DNA from: Gigaspora margarita
Lineage: Eukaryota; Glomeromycota; Glomeromycetes; Diversisporales; Gigasporaceae
Reading direction: 5' to 3'
DNA: 64,000 nt
Assembly: GCA_009809945.1 (NCBI GenBank)
Contig: WTPW01000333.1
Coordinates: 66,453-130,452, forward strand
The notes under the pieces are model-generated. The model saw only the letters and a program-made list of their open reading frames with translations, searched no databases and was not told the DNA's origin. Positions 38,091 through 49,300 of the stretch are shown here, piece after piece (position 1 is the first letter of the stretch; each line of letters starts with the position of its first letter). Position numbers and translations under genes: made by a program.

Positions 38091-38854
38091 AAATAAAAAA
38101 ATTAGATTTGTATATAAATTGGGAATTCTTAGTTATCTAAATATATTTTTTTTATTTATAGAACTCCAAAAATATCCAATTAATGCATTTGATTAAATTA
38201 CTTTAAATATGTATATACAAGATTTAAAATAATAGATCTACAATACATTTGACTTGCTTGCAACAGAAAAAAATAATTATCAAAGTAAGTGCTAAAACCC
38301 ATCTAAAATTTACAAAAATCAACAGAATGTACTAAAATTGCAACCAATTTCTTCTAAATACTAACTAACTAATAATGAGTATATGTACCAATATTTAACA
38401 TTTTGGAGGTCCACTCTGAATAATTTTTAGTGCTTAATTATTTTTTAAAATATAACAAATTGTATACTAATTTTGCCTTTCTTTTTATTTAGTAATTTTA
38501 TATTTCAACTTTAAAAAATAATAATGGAGTTAATCAAAAATAGCACATATGAATTAATTATATTTTAGTACAATACTTTGATTATTGAACTTTTTGAACC
38601 AACTTAAAAAATTAATTTTATATCTAATAAAATCAGACAGGACCCTGAACAATCTATATAAAGCTATATTTGAAAACAGCTAATATGAGCTTTTTTTAAA
38701 AAAAGTTTATGTTTAAAAACTAGGCATTGGGCTAAAATATTATATTTGAAAACAAATAATTACTAAATAGAATATATTTAAAATGCCTAATAAAATAAGT
38801 ATTATAAAGCTTATATTTGAAATGTGATAATAAAAAAATTTAAAGTAAGTTTTN

Positions 38855-38891
<37 letters not shown>

Positions 38892-40619
38892 GAATATTGT
38901 ATATTATATTTTATTAGTTAAAATTGTTATATTTTTTTAAAAAAAATAAGTAAGATTAAAATTATTATCTAATATTTGAATATAGAATTAGACCTCTTTA
39001 AATGCATGGTAGGTGCCAATAAAAAACCTTGCATTAAGAGAAGCATTGTATTTAGGGAGATAAAAATTTATAAGTAATATATGAATTGGGACCAAGTTAA
39101 GCTATGTATTTGAAGAGGTTATGCATTTAGAGAGGTTGCATTTAGAGTGGTCTGACTGTATATACCAATATAAAGTACTAACAAAAAAAAATTTACTAAG
39201 ATGTCCAAATATAAGCTTATATAGATAATTTGGGTTTTGGCTAAGCAAATTATTTTCTGTTTTGGTAATAAAGGTATATAATATTTTATTTATACAATTT
39301 TAGTATTACAAATTTACTTTTTTAAATCATTATTTGTAGTTATTTTTTGTTATTATACATACAACTGTAATTTGATAAGCAAAAAAATTTGAACTTATGC
39401 AGTACAATGAACTGCTCTTGATCAAAAAGATAGAGTATCAACTACAATCAGTTGAAATTTGATTACAAAAATGCTATTTAAAAGAAAATCAATTACTAAA
39501 AAAAACTTTAATCCAACCAAAATTTCTCAAAAAAGTAATTCAGAGTAACACGAAGTGTTACAATTATTGTTTAGCACTAATATTATTAATTTTAGTATTT
39601 ACAGGGAGTACCATATTATAATGAACACTTTTGAAAATTTATATTAAGATAATTAAACAAGATATAAAGCTAAAAATTGTACAAAATATTACTTAAATCT
39701 ACAGCTTTTAAATAAAAAAGTTTGCAAAATTCTATGCAGTAGTTTTTAAGTTAATTAAGGTTGATCATGGGGCAAAATTGATCAATTCCAATCCAGCTGA
39801 CCATGATTCCAATGCACTCCAAAGTATTCTGACCCAGAATTTGGGACGCCCCTATATGAGTTCTTAAGTGTAATCAGTAATGTAATTATATAATTATGAT
39901 GAAGTAATTTAGTTTCTATCAACTATCAATGTAACCATATTTAGAAGTAAAATTGAATCAAGAAAGTAACTATTTTTAAGCAAACAATGATACAATGATA
40001 TCTTGATAGTTTGGTTACATTCTTGATTCAAAATGGATGGACATATATACAATGCCGAGTAATTTTATTATAATTTGATTGATTGATTGATTGATATGAT
40101 ATATATATAATATATATAAAAATAAAATAAATAAAAGAGGAAATAATAATTGTATAAATTAATTACGAATATATGATGATTTATTACTACATGCAAATGT
40201 TCAAAATGTCACAATAATTACAGACTTTGACAATCATACAAATGATCACCAGAATATTGTTATAATTTTGAATACACTGCTGTAAATAATTCATAGATCA
40301 TGCTTTTGAAATTTTTTATACTCAAATCCTGTTTCTGGAATACTAATTTTTAGAGCCACCGTGGTATAAGATTTGATCATACTTGCCAAATTTAATTAGC
40401 ATTTCCAAAAACTGGAAAGAGCATATTAACGCTAATGTTCTGTACATACAGTATGTTTCAATATTAATTTCCCATGACGTGTGATTGTTGACCATTTATA
40501 CCATCTCATTTTCACACATGTGACCGATGATAATTTTATAATAATGCTTGCTTATAGAACAAAACCTGTTTTAAGTGTAATAGGATCAAAAAAGTAACTT
40601 TTAATGGTGCTTGTCACAT
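33492..40619. other. long gene-free A+T-rich stretch
   Basis: No gene can be supported. 34450-34830 is less A+T-rich and open in more than one frame on both strands, but no frame shows a motif, so it may be a transposon relic. A pair of inverted segments with AGTGGTGAA.TTC.CCA lies at about 35974 and 36265 and may be a small MITE. A run of 47 A occupies 38043-38089 and a run of T with one N occupies 38853-38889; each could mark a retroelement tail. A (TTGA)n run is at 40076-40094. Confidence 0.45.
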
Positions 40620-41186
40620 TGGGGATGTATGTCAACTAAGTAAATCAAAAATATATATGGTATCATATAAAAATTTATTATCAAATTTTTTGTCTGATTA
40701 TACCAGTAATAATGATAACNTAATTAATGACAATATTAATTTATTANTAATACAATATTTAGATGCAGGGCCTTTACTACTAAAAATTAGANGCTCAAAT
40801 TTTGAGTAGATTTATAGAAGACCTCTACAATACAAGTTACAGAGCTAAATTTTATATTTACTTAAAAAAATTTTTATTGACAGCCTAAATTTCGTCGAGA
40901 TTATCCAAACAATAATATAGATGAATTTTTTAAGCTAGAAAAAAAAATTGTTTTCCGTATATAATTTAAAAAACGGTTCTGTAACTTTGTTACTGAAATA
41001 GTAAAGAGTCGATTGGCGTTGAAACTTACTGCCAAAAAGAAGAATGAAATCTGTGCATCTAAAAAAAAGCAAGACGATTTTTATATAGATATATATATAT
41101 ATATATGACTGATCAAAAAAATTCGATAGATTCAATTATTAAGTGACCACATATAGTTTTGATTTACTTAGTTGACATACATCCCA
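40620..41186. mobile_element. 567-bp inverted-repeat element, 9-bp target duplication
   Basis: Left end TGGGGATGTATGTCAACTAA; the right end on the other strand is TGGGATGTATGTCAACTAAG, and the match continues through GTAAATCAAAA. The direct repeat TTGTCACAT flanks both sides exactly (40611-40619, 41187-41195). The 9-bp duplication suggests a Mutator-like non-autonomous element. The interior may contain a coding relic but has N positions and no recognisable motif. Confidence 0.85.
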
Positions 41187-41470
41187 TTGTCACATGACAT
41201 AGATAATATGATGTTTTTTTTTATCTATTACAAAGCAATTCTTGTTCTTGCACTTGCGTTTGCATTTGTTCTTGCACTTGCACTTGTTAAACTTGAGACG
41301 ATTATACAAAACGCTTTCCAATTCGTGAAACATTTGATTGACTTTTTTTAGCTATTTTTTCGCTCAAAATAATTTGTAGTAATCAAATAACAGAAGAAAA
41401 TTTGGAAAGTTCATGTTTCACGATTTTAAGAGAATTGTTTAAGGCGTTAAAAAAAACATTGATAAAAAAA

Positions 41471-41562
41471 GGCTTATTTTTGTGTGACCACATTAGAATC
41501 CTTGATTAGCCAGTATAAGCCTTATTTTGGTGTGACCACGTTAGAATATTTGATTGGCCAGT
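41471..41562. repeat. two-copy tandem repeat, unit about 46 bp
   Basis: Both units contain TGTGTGACCAC or GGTGTGACCAC, then TTAGAAT, TTGATT and GCCAGT in the same order, with about 85-90 percent visible agreement. Confidence 0.8.
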
Positions 41563-42181
41563 GGAACAGAGTGGTTTAATTTTAAGATTTGCAAAAAATA
41601 GTTAGCTGCTTGTCAGTGAGCTCATTATTATTTTAATAAAAAAAAAGATAGTTGGAAACTAAAGATGGTCAAATTTATTATGTGTTATTATTATTATTTT
41701 CATCACACAGATATCTTATTAGACGAGCCTTATAAATTTGTTCGTGCGTAAGTTTTTTGAGTTGTCTAGTCTTTACAAAATTTTCATTATCTGTAATTTT
41801 AGCAATTTTGGGTTGCGGTTAGGGTTTCGGCTTAGGTTTAAGGTTTAAGGGGTTTCGAATAAGATTTTGAGTTTCGGAATCTATAATCCGAAAAAACCGG
41901 TAACTTTCTGATTTTGCAAAAAAAAAGGTTCGGTAACCAGCGAGTAATACGAACTCCTAAAATGAAAAGACCAATAGGGAGCACAAATTTGTAATATCTC
42001 GTATTTGCCCGAAATAGAATTCGAAACGAGTGAAAGAAAAAGAAAAATACTCGAAAACTAATGTTTAAATCGACATTTGTCTACTAATTAAAAATGACGG
42101 GATGGATTTTTACGTATAATAACACCAATCCATCGCCATAGCCTTTAATATTAACAAACTAACCCTAAAAAAAAAAAACTC

Positions 42182-42190
42182 TATAAATAT
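42182..42190 (+). promoter_or_regulatory. TATA box candidate of the NB-ARC/TPR gene
   Basis: TATAAATAT lies about 275 bp upstream of the ATG. It would imply a 5' leader of about 240 bases. It is a sequence match only. Confidence 0.35.
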
Positions 42191-42462
42191 GCACTTTAAA
42201 ATTTGATTCTTTTTTTGACTTGTGTAAACCACCACATATGCGCATATATGCATATGATATCACAGTTCACTCAATATTGATCAGCAATTAATATTACAAA
42301 TCAGAATTGAGTACATATATTTGCTCACTCGGATGCACCTAATATTACTTGACCAATCAAATTCTATTTAATTAAAGTTAATTTTATACGTACAAAAGGT
42401 AATAAATAATATCTAATATTTGCGTATTACTATTAATTTCATTAATCATAATAATTGTCTAG

Positions 42463-45400
42463 ATGTTAACGATTGGAAAATTGCCACCACTTAATCCGCT
42501 TTACATTCAAAGAAATTATGATCAGAATTTAGAAAAACTTATTAAAGAGAAACACACAATTGTGTTGTGTGGTGCTTTAGGAACAGGTAGAACGCAATTA
42601 GCCAGACAATTTGCTAACCGAATCTTAAGATCAATTCATAATGATCGTGAATATGAATTTCTGATTTGGTTAGTAGCAGATCAGTTAGATACACTTTTAA
42701 GTAATTGTAGACAAATCGGAAATGCGTTACAAATTGCGGGTTATGAACAGTTAACAGATGATGAGCTAGCTGAAGCAATCAAGAGAAAATTAGAAGAGCG
42801 AAATTGTTTAGTAATCATTGATGATGTATGTAGTGAGGAAGTAAAACTCTGTATTGAAAAGTTCTTACCAGATTATAGCACAGATATAGTTATTATAAGT
42901 AGTCATGAAGATTGGGATTATTATAAAATTCGTATAAGACAATGTGCTGAACAAGAAGCCATCAATATCATCAGGCACATGTTCATAGAAAAAGATATAA
43001 AAATTGTTAGTGAAGAACAAATAAAGCGATTAGTTGCTCATTTTGAACATAATCTCGTGTGGACAACGCAGGCAGCTAATTATATCATCGAAAATTTAGG
43101 TGGCGAAATTGATATTTATCTAAAAAGTAATGAAAAAATAGGACAACCTTTAAAAGATTTTGGTTTAAATTCCCAGCAAGCATTATTATTCACTCTCGAA
43201 AATTTTCAACAAATCACTAATAATATACTTCCAAAAGATGAAAGTCTAATAGCATTATTGATTTTACAAATTTGTAGTTTATTACCTAGTCAAAACATTC
43301 CAATAACTTTATTAACCCATTATTTTCAACATTATGCAAAAGTTCCGGAAAGTAAATTAGAACAACTAATCAATTTATTATGTAAGAAAACCATGCTAAT
43401 AGAACGTGAAGGTAGTTATATAAGTATGCATTGTTCTTACCAGACAATGTTTAAACAAAATATACTAGTTAAGCAAAACTTAATTAGCATTGCTAAATTA
43501 TCAGATTTACAAACTTGCTTCTTTAAGTTCCTGGTAGAAAAAGTAAAGTGGCGTCGTAGTGAAAATGTTAGTCCTAACAATAAGTTTCAGTGGGAACAAG
43601 TTAATATTTTACCTCATGTTAAGTCGGTGATTATACATTTTGAAGAGCAACCAGAATATTCATATTTGACCATTGAATTATATTACGCTATTGGTAATTA
43701 TTATGAAAATCAGGAATTATTGTACGAAGCTAAATCTTGCTATATTAAATCTCAAGATTTAAGTGAAAACCTATTAGGTAAAGATATAATTACAGAACTC
43801 TCTGGCTTATCATCTGAATTGTTAGTTGATACTACAAAACAATCTATTGCCAAAAAAATCAACTCAGCTACATATAATTTAGAGCAATTCAAAATGTATG
43901 TCGTAGAAATATTATATAAATTGGCATCCATAAATATAAGATTGTGGCAAATTTTAGATGAACACGAAAAAGATTTAACAATTAAATATCTTGAACAATC
44001 TTTTCATCTACATTCATTATTTATAAATTTTGATGATGTTAAAGCCCAGGATCAGTATTATACATGTCGAAACCTAGCGGCATCTTATAAAAAACGATGC
44101 AGATTTCATGATGCAAAACAAATTATAGACAATTTGATAAATTCAGACTTTACCAAAAATAATTCCGAGATAAAATCACTTGCTTATCTTGATGCCGCCC
44201 GATGGGAAACAAAAATAAATCCTCTAAAGGCAATTGATTATTTAAAAAAAAGTTTGATGGAAATTTATTCAGTTGCAGAATCAGATTATTCTTACAATAA
44301 TCGTGCAAAAGACATGATAATAATTTATTTAGAATTAGGTTATGCCTATCTAGAAGTTTCTCGTGCTGAAAAAGATAAAATAAAAAAATTTGACGCATTA
44401 AAAAAAGCTGATATTCAATTACGTTTTGCTTTAAAATTTAATAGAGAGCATTATAAACTTGATAGTAACAGAACCGCTGGTAGAATTTTCTATTATTTGG
44501 CTGAAGTCAATGAGGTCATGGAATATTATTTTTTGGCGCGTGAAGCTGTAATTCAATCGCTATTAATTCAACAAAGTTTTTATCAAAACCAAGAAAATAC
44601 TTATATTAAAGATTCTTCTCAGTTGTTAAGACGAATTGAAGACAAAATTCAGTGTCTAAAAAATCCACCTGAAGAAATTAATAAAAAATCATTACAAATT
44701 CTTCAACAAGAACTTGATAAGAAAAAAGAAGAATATAATGAAACTAATGATCTTCAAGCACTTAAAGAGTATGCAGATATATTGCTAGAAACAAATGATC
44801 CAGAGAAAAGAGATCTCGCTATTAACTATTATCAAACTTATTTAGACTCAACAGCTGTTAATCCACAAAAAAGTCGTCGTGCATCCGTTTACAAACGATT
44901 AGGATATGCTCTTTTTCAACAAATGGTTACCAAATCTGATTATAAAGATTTGGAAGAACAAAAACTAAGGACAAAGGTTGCCTATAAAGAAGCACAAATA
45001 TACTACAAAGACTTACTAGATGAATCTCAATTTTTTGAGGATGATACTATTAAATTCAATTATAATCTTTGCTTTTGGGCATTGAACAAATTAGAGAAAT
45101 CAAAATTGGAAAATGTTTATTTAATCAGAAATAATAATGACTTATTTAATCATGCCATGACTAGTGCATTATTAGCAAAATATAATTATTATCTAAATAA
45201 ATGGAATCATAATTGTCAAAACTATGATAAAATTAAACTTGCTACAGAAGCAATTAAAACTGTGGCAGAGTTTAGTCCTGCTGACTTTGTAAAAGGAATG
45301 GCAAATATTGTTCAAGGTATACATGCAGAAAGAGTACAGACAAAGACAGAGCAAATTATACATGTAATAGAAAGTAAACTTGATCCAATAAAATCCTTTT

Positions 45401-45861
45401 TTAGAAATATTGCAAAAAAAATAAGTGAAATTTATATTGAGCAAATACCACATATTGAACCTGAATCTATTGAAACATTTGCTAAATTTATTTCAGAAAA
45501 ATTATTTGATTACGTGGGTTCAAAGAAAGTAGATTTTACTTTAGATCCTATTCAAATATTTATTTCTGGATTGTATTACAACAGTAAAAAGAATTGCTTA
45601 TTAACCACCCAAAGTGGAATTCTGTGGAATGCAGAAGAAATGCTTCGCTATACGGGTATTATCACTCATGATAATCGTATTTATATTTATTTCAAGACTC
45701 CAGAACACAATCTTAAATATGGCTTCCGTCATGATAATTTGCCGATTATTTGTCGACATTACGAATACCATAAAAACCGTACGGAAGCAATTGAACGGCT
45801 CAAGCAATTAGCAAATAATACTACAAACAATGCCAGAACAACAGAATGTAGTATCTCTTAA
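42463..45861 (+). CDS. STAND NTPase: NB-ARC-like domain with TPR-like repeats, 1132 aa
   Basis: Residues 1-20 (L-P-P-L-N-P-L-Y-I-Q-R) match the lead-in of NB-ARC/STAND NTPases. The P-loop G-A-L-G-T-G-R-T is at residues 37-44, with Arg43 where the family has the nucleotide-binding Lys. Walker B L-V-I-I-D-D-V is at 116-122 and a sensor-like D-I-V-I-I-S-S-H at 141-148. A winged-helix-like region follows to about 340. From about 400 to 850 there are TPR-like helical pairs (for example around 402-445, 533-560 and 782-800). The last 150 residues are an unrecognised C-terminal domain. STAND proteins act as nucleotide-driven switches that oligomerise on ligand binding; in fungi and plants many serve non-self recognition. 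No N-terminal effector domain is present unless an upstream exon was missed. The gene is intact and intronless. It converges on the nucleotidyltransferase/TPR gene at 46375-52191. ATG choice: an in-frame TAG lies immediately upstream. The substitution of Lys43 may abolish ATP binding or hydrolysis. Confidence 0.82.
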   Translation: MLTIGKLPPLNPLYIQRNYDQNLEKLIKEKHTIVLCGALGTGRTQLARQFANRILRSIHNDREYEFLIWLVADQLDTLLSNCRQIGNALQIAGYEQLTDDELAEAIKRKLEERNCLVIIDDVCSEEVKLCIEKFLPDYSTDIVIISSHEDWDYYKIRIRQCAEQEAINIIRHMFIEKDIKIVSEEQIKRLVAHFEHNLVWTTQAANYIIENLGGEIDIYLKSNEKIGQPLKDFGLNSQQALLFTLENFQQITNNILPKDESLIALLILQICSLLPSQNIPITLLTHYFQHYAKVPESKLEQLINLLCKKTMLIEREGSYISMHCSYQTMFKQNILVKQNLISIAKLSDLQTCFFKFLVEKVKWRRSENVSPNNKFQWEQVNILPHVKSVIIHFEEQPEYSYLTIELYYAIGNYYENQELLYEAKSCYIKSQDLSENLLGKDIITELSGLSSELLVDTTKQSIAKKINSATYNLEQFKMYVVEILYKLASINIRLWQILDEHEKDLTIKYLEQSFHLHSLFINFDDVKAQDQYYTCRNLAASYKKRCRFHDAKQIIDNLINSDFTKNNSEIKSLAYLDAARWETKINPLKAIDYLKKSLMEIYSVAESDYSYNNRAKDMIIIYLELGYAYLEVSRAEKDKIKKFDALKKADIQLRFALKFNREHYKLDSNRTAGRIFYYLAEVNEVMEYYFLAREAVIQSLLIQQSFYQNQENTYIKDSSQLLRRIEDKIQCLKNPPEEINKKSLQILQQELDKKKEEYNETNDLQALKEYADILLETNDPEKRDLAINYYQTYLDSTAVNPQKSRRASVYKRLGYALFQQMVTKSDYKDLEEQKLRTKVAYKEAQIYYKDLLDESQFFEDDTIKFNYNLCFWALNKLEKSKLENVYLIRNNNDLFNHAMTSALLAKYNYYLNKWNHNCQNYDKIKLATEAIKTVAEFSPADFVKGMANIVQGIHAERVQTKTEQIIHVIESKLDPIKSFFRNIAKKISEIYIEQIPHIEPESIETFAKFISEKLFDYVGSKKVDFTLDPIQIFISGLYYNSKKNCLLTTQSGILWNAEEMLRYTGIITHDNRIYIYFKTPEHNLKYGFRHDNLPIICRHYEYHKNRTEAIERLKQLANNTTNNARTTECSIS

Positions 45862-46374
45862 TTAGTTTTCCAAAATTTTTTTGGTGTCATTATTTTATCA
45901 CATAATATTTGGATAAGAGATGTTCATGCTATTATTCGATGTTTGGACATATTTTTGGGCAATATCCAAATCATCCAATTAATTTTATTGAAGCATAATA
46001 AAATTTTTTGTTCTCAAAGAACATTTTATATAATTAATTGTCATGTGATTTTTAACGTTATAAAATTTCTCTCGTTATACTGAATTAACAATTTAGTAAA
46101 GAATAGTGGATTTACTAACATTCAATATATTAATTTTTGAAAAATTTATTAATGAAACTAACTGATTTATTTTTACTAATTTATTCACACATCAATTTTT
46201 ATAAAACTAATCATGCTATTCAATAGTTTCAGATTTATTAAGTGTGATGCTTGAAAGCACCGATTCTATTCAAGGTATCACTTGTGTAAATTATTACTAC
46301 TTTCTAACTTTATTTTTCTTTCACTAACAATGTTAATGCCCGACTAAATATGATATTGAATTATAGATTAAATA
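45862..46374. other. spacer between two convergent genes
   Basis: 513 bp with no open frame of note. AATAAA at 45997-46002 may end the plus-strand transcript. TTTATT at 46309-46314 is AATAAA on the minus strand, about 60 bp past the stop of the minus-strand gene. The two transcripts may therefore overlap at their 3' ends. Confidence 0.5.
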
Positions 46375-49300
46375 TTATTGTCGATATTGACAATTAATAG
46401 TTCTGACAAAACATTTTATGTCTATTTGAGAATCTGATTTTACAAGTGCAAAAAGTTGTTGTGTTAGATCAGAGTTTGACAAAATCATATTAACTATCCG
46501 AATTTCTTTAAAAATATTCGTATCTGAAGCATCAATATTTTCATAAATTTTGATGAGAAGTCGAGTTAATACAAAACCTATTTGGCCCACTTTAAGATCA
46601 GGTTCTTTTTGATTAACAAAATCAAATGCTTGTGATGCTAATATCCAATTTCCATGCCTCAGGTAACAAAACCCAAGCAAAAGGTAACATATTGTGGTGC
46701 TATTTGGTGATAATAACAAGGCAAACTCTTTTAAAATTTGCATTTCACTATGAATATGCCCTAAGGAGTTCATACTGTTAATTATAATGTATTTTGCTAG
46801 GAATTCAAGAGGAATATCTTTTATTTCATCTCTGTCCATTAGGACCATTTGAAGCGCAATAGGTAGAATAGGAATTTCCATTTTACAAAATGATTGTTTA
46901 GTAATCGAACTTGCTGATAGTCGTTGAATAGAATTTTCTGCATATATAATTGCTTGTTCATGATAATCATTAATAAAGTAAATCATAGCAAGTTTCATTT
47001 GTACAGAAGCTGAATCAGAAATTTCTATAGCCTTATTATATTGTTTAAATATATTATTTCGTATTTGTTGAGACATGACTCCAGTTTCTTTTATTTTAAT
47101 AAAGTCAATAGTTGCCATGTTAGCCAATGCTTCACTTTTTATTTCTTGATTAAGAGCTGAATCAAAAATCTCACAATAAATGGATATTGCCTTATCAAAA
47201 TCTCCGCTGTTAAAAAGTCTATAACCTTCAAGCGACTTTAGAAGCATTGCTAATTCATTTTCAATACATTCGCTGCAAGATAAAGCGTCGCATGCTTGGG
47301 AATAAAGGTAATAATCTTTTGGATAAAATTTGGTAAATAAGTTAATAGCTTTATTAATAGCATGGCGTGCTTTTATTATAATATCACGAGCGTTATTAAT
47401 CTTTTTTTCAGATGTTTTATCTGAAACATTAAGATCTTTAATCAATGCCAATGAACTTTGTGAAATTGCAAGTCCATGATTTAAAGAACTATACCCAACT
47501 TTAAATGCATATTCTTGTGTTCCTTCTTGATATAATTGTTTTTGTAATATTTCTAATTGTTCATATATTTCTAATGCCTTTAATGGAATTTTACAAGAAT
47601 AAGCATTAACAAGCGAAGAAAATATATTTGCTTTGACATCTGGTCTATTGAGATTATGTTTATTATAGAAATTTAAACATTGCTCTAATAATTCTATGCG
47701 AAGAGTGTCATCCACCCGTGAATAACCAGCTGCTAAATTTATAAATGCATTCACTATATCAACTTCTTTATTAACTCGAATATCAGCGTCTAGGATATCA
47801 TCATGATTTAAATTATAATCCTTTTCTAAAATATTTAAACCCTCTTTGCTAAGTTCTATTTGCTTTTCATTATTTTTAATATCACCAAAAGCTCTTGCAA
47901 GATTAAACAAACTTTTTGCAAATAATGGATCATCATGTTTATATAATCTGGAGTTGATAGCATGTGCTTTTTGAATAAGTATTAAATGTTGATGGTAATT
48001 TGAAGAATTTCGTTCAGAAAATGCAAGTAATGTTAGCGCTTCAGAATATAATTCGGTATTTTTGTCAATGTTGAACCTAGAATGCAAGTTAAGCAATAAC
48101 TCCAAAAGAGGCTTTTGATCAGATCTGTTTAGATCATTATATATAGAACTTAATAAATATAAATGGTTCTTGAGAAAAATAATGTTCTCAATTGTTTGAT
48201 TAAAAATATCAATAATATCATGAAATTTAAGTAAAACATGTCGATATATATTTATGACCAATGTTGACTCAGAATCACGTATGTTACGATCTTTTAAGTA
48301 TTGGGAACATGCTTCTATAAATGCTTTAATACTTTTAATATCAGACAATCTAAGATCATCAAATTCATGAGTTAATAAAGCTCTGATAAAGCTTGTTATA
48401 AAAATTTGTTCATTCTCATTTTTTAGAAATTTTAAATTGAATAAGGCTTTAAGAATCTGGTTTGAATGTTCTTCTGACAAACCATGCTTAATTAAAGTAA
48501 ATAAAAAAAAGGTAGTAGATGCTTTGTCCCCTAAAAGATAAATGAAATAAAATATTTCTCTCGCCAAGACTTCATTATTCATAATTTTAGTTAAAATAAA
48601 TGTCAAAATTATTCCTCTATTATTACAATATATAGCAAATGAATTAAGACAAGCATCATTTTTGATGTATGGATGTGCATTACGAAAAGTATTATTACAC
48701 GATGATAAAAATGTGCAAAAGTCTTTAATTTTTGATTCTGAAATACGGATATAAGCGATTGCCATGTCAATGGTGATAGTAAATTGTCCTGATATATCTA
48801 GTAATTGTTTAAATTCCTCTTCAGAAACATTATTAATAGAATATTTTAAGAGTGCATCTCTTAAATATTGTTCTTGATCAAATATAGATTCTAGTTTATC
48901 CACATTGAGCAAAGCAATTTCTAGCTTATCTTTAGGCACTAATTGTGTATTTATTTCATTTAATAGGTGCTTTCCATAATCTATTAATTCTAAATAATTC
49001 TTAATTATTGCAATCAAATTAGGTCCATTAGTATCCCCTCTTTTTAATAGTTTAGATAGTTTAACGCATTTTATATTATAGTTAGTTACAAGTGGATTTA
49101 GCGTCTTAGAAAATTGAATATCTCTAAATCTATTAGAATGTGCTGTAATTTGCACTTTGTGACACTTGTGTTCGACTTCTCTAATTTTCAATATTTCTTT
49201 TAAAGTATCATAGTTAAAATTTTCAATTTCTTCTACTGGATAAGACAAATTAAGCTTAGCTACCTTGGCCAATATATCATCGATCTGTGATAAAATTGGG

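Larger units (their letters stand above)
41187..42462. other. 5' flank of the NB-ARC/TPR gene
   Basis: No upstream coding exon was recognised. It contains the tandem duplication at 41471-41562 and a TATA box candidate. TAG at 42460-42462 directly precedes the ATG in frame. The same bases (TCTAG) could also be a 3' splice site, so an upstream exon cannot be fully excluded. Confidence 0.5.

Noticed and set aside
26402..42462. Repeats checked for a CRISPR array
   Set aside because: Repeats are inverted or irregular and lack uniform spacers; the window is eukaryotic.
44150..45811. Minus-strand and alternate plus-strand frames inside the NB-ARC/TPR gene
   Set aside because: Shadows of the long intact frame.
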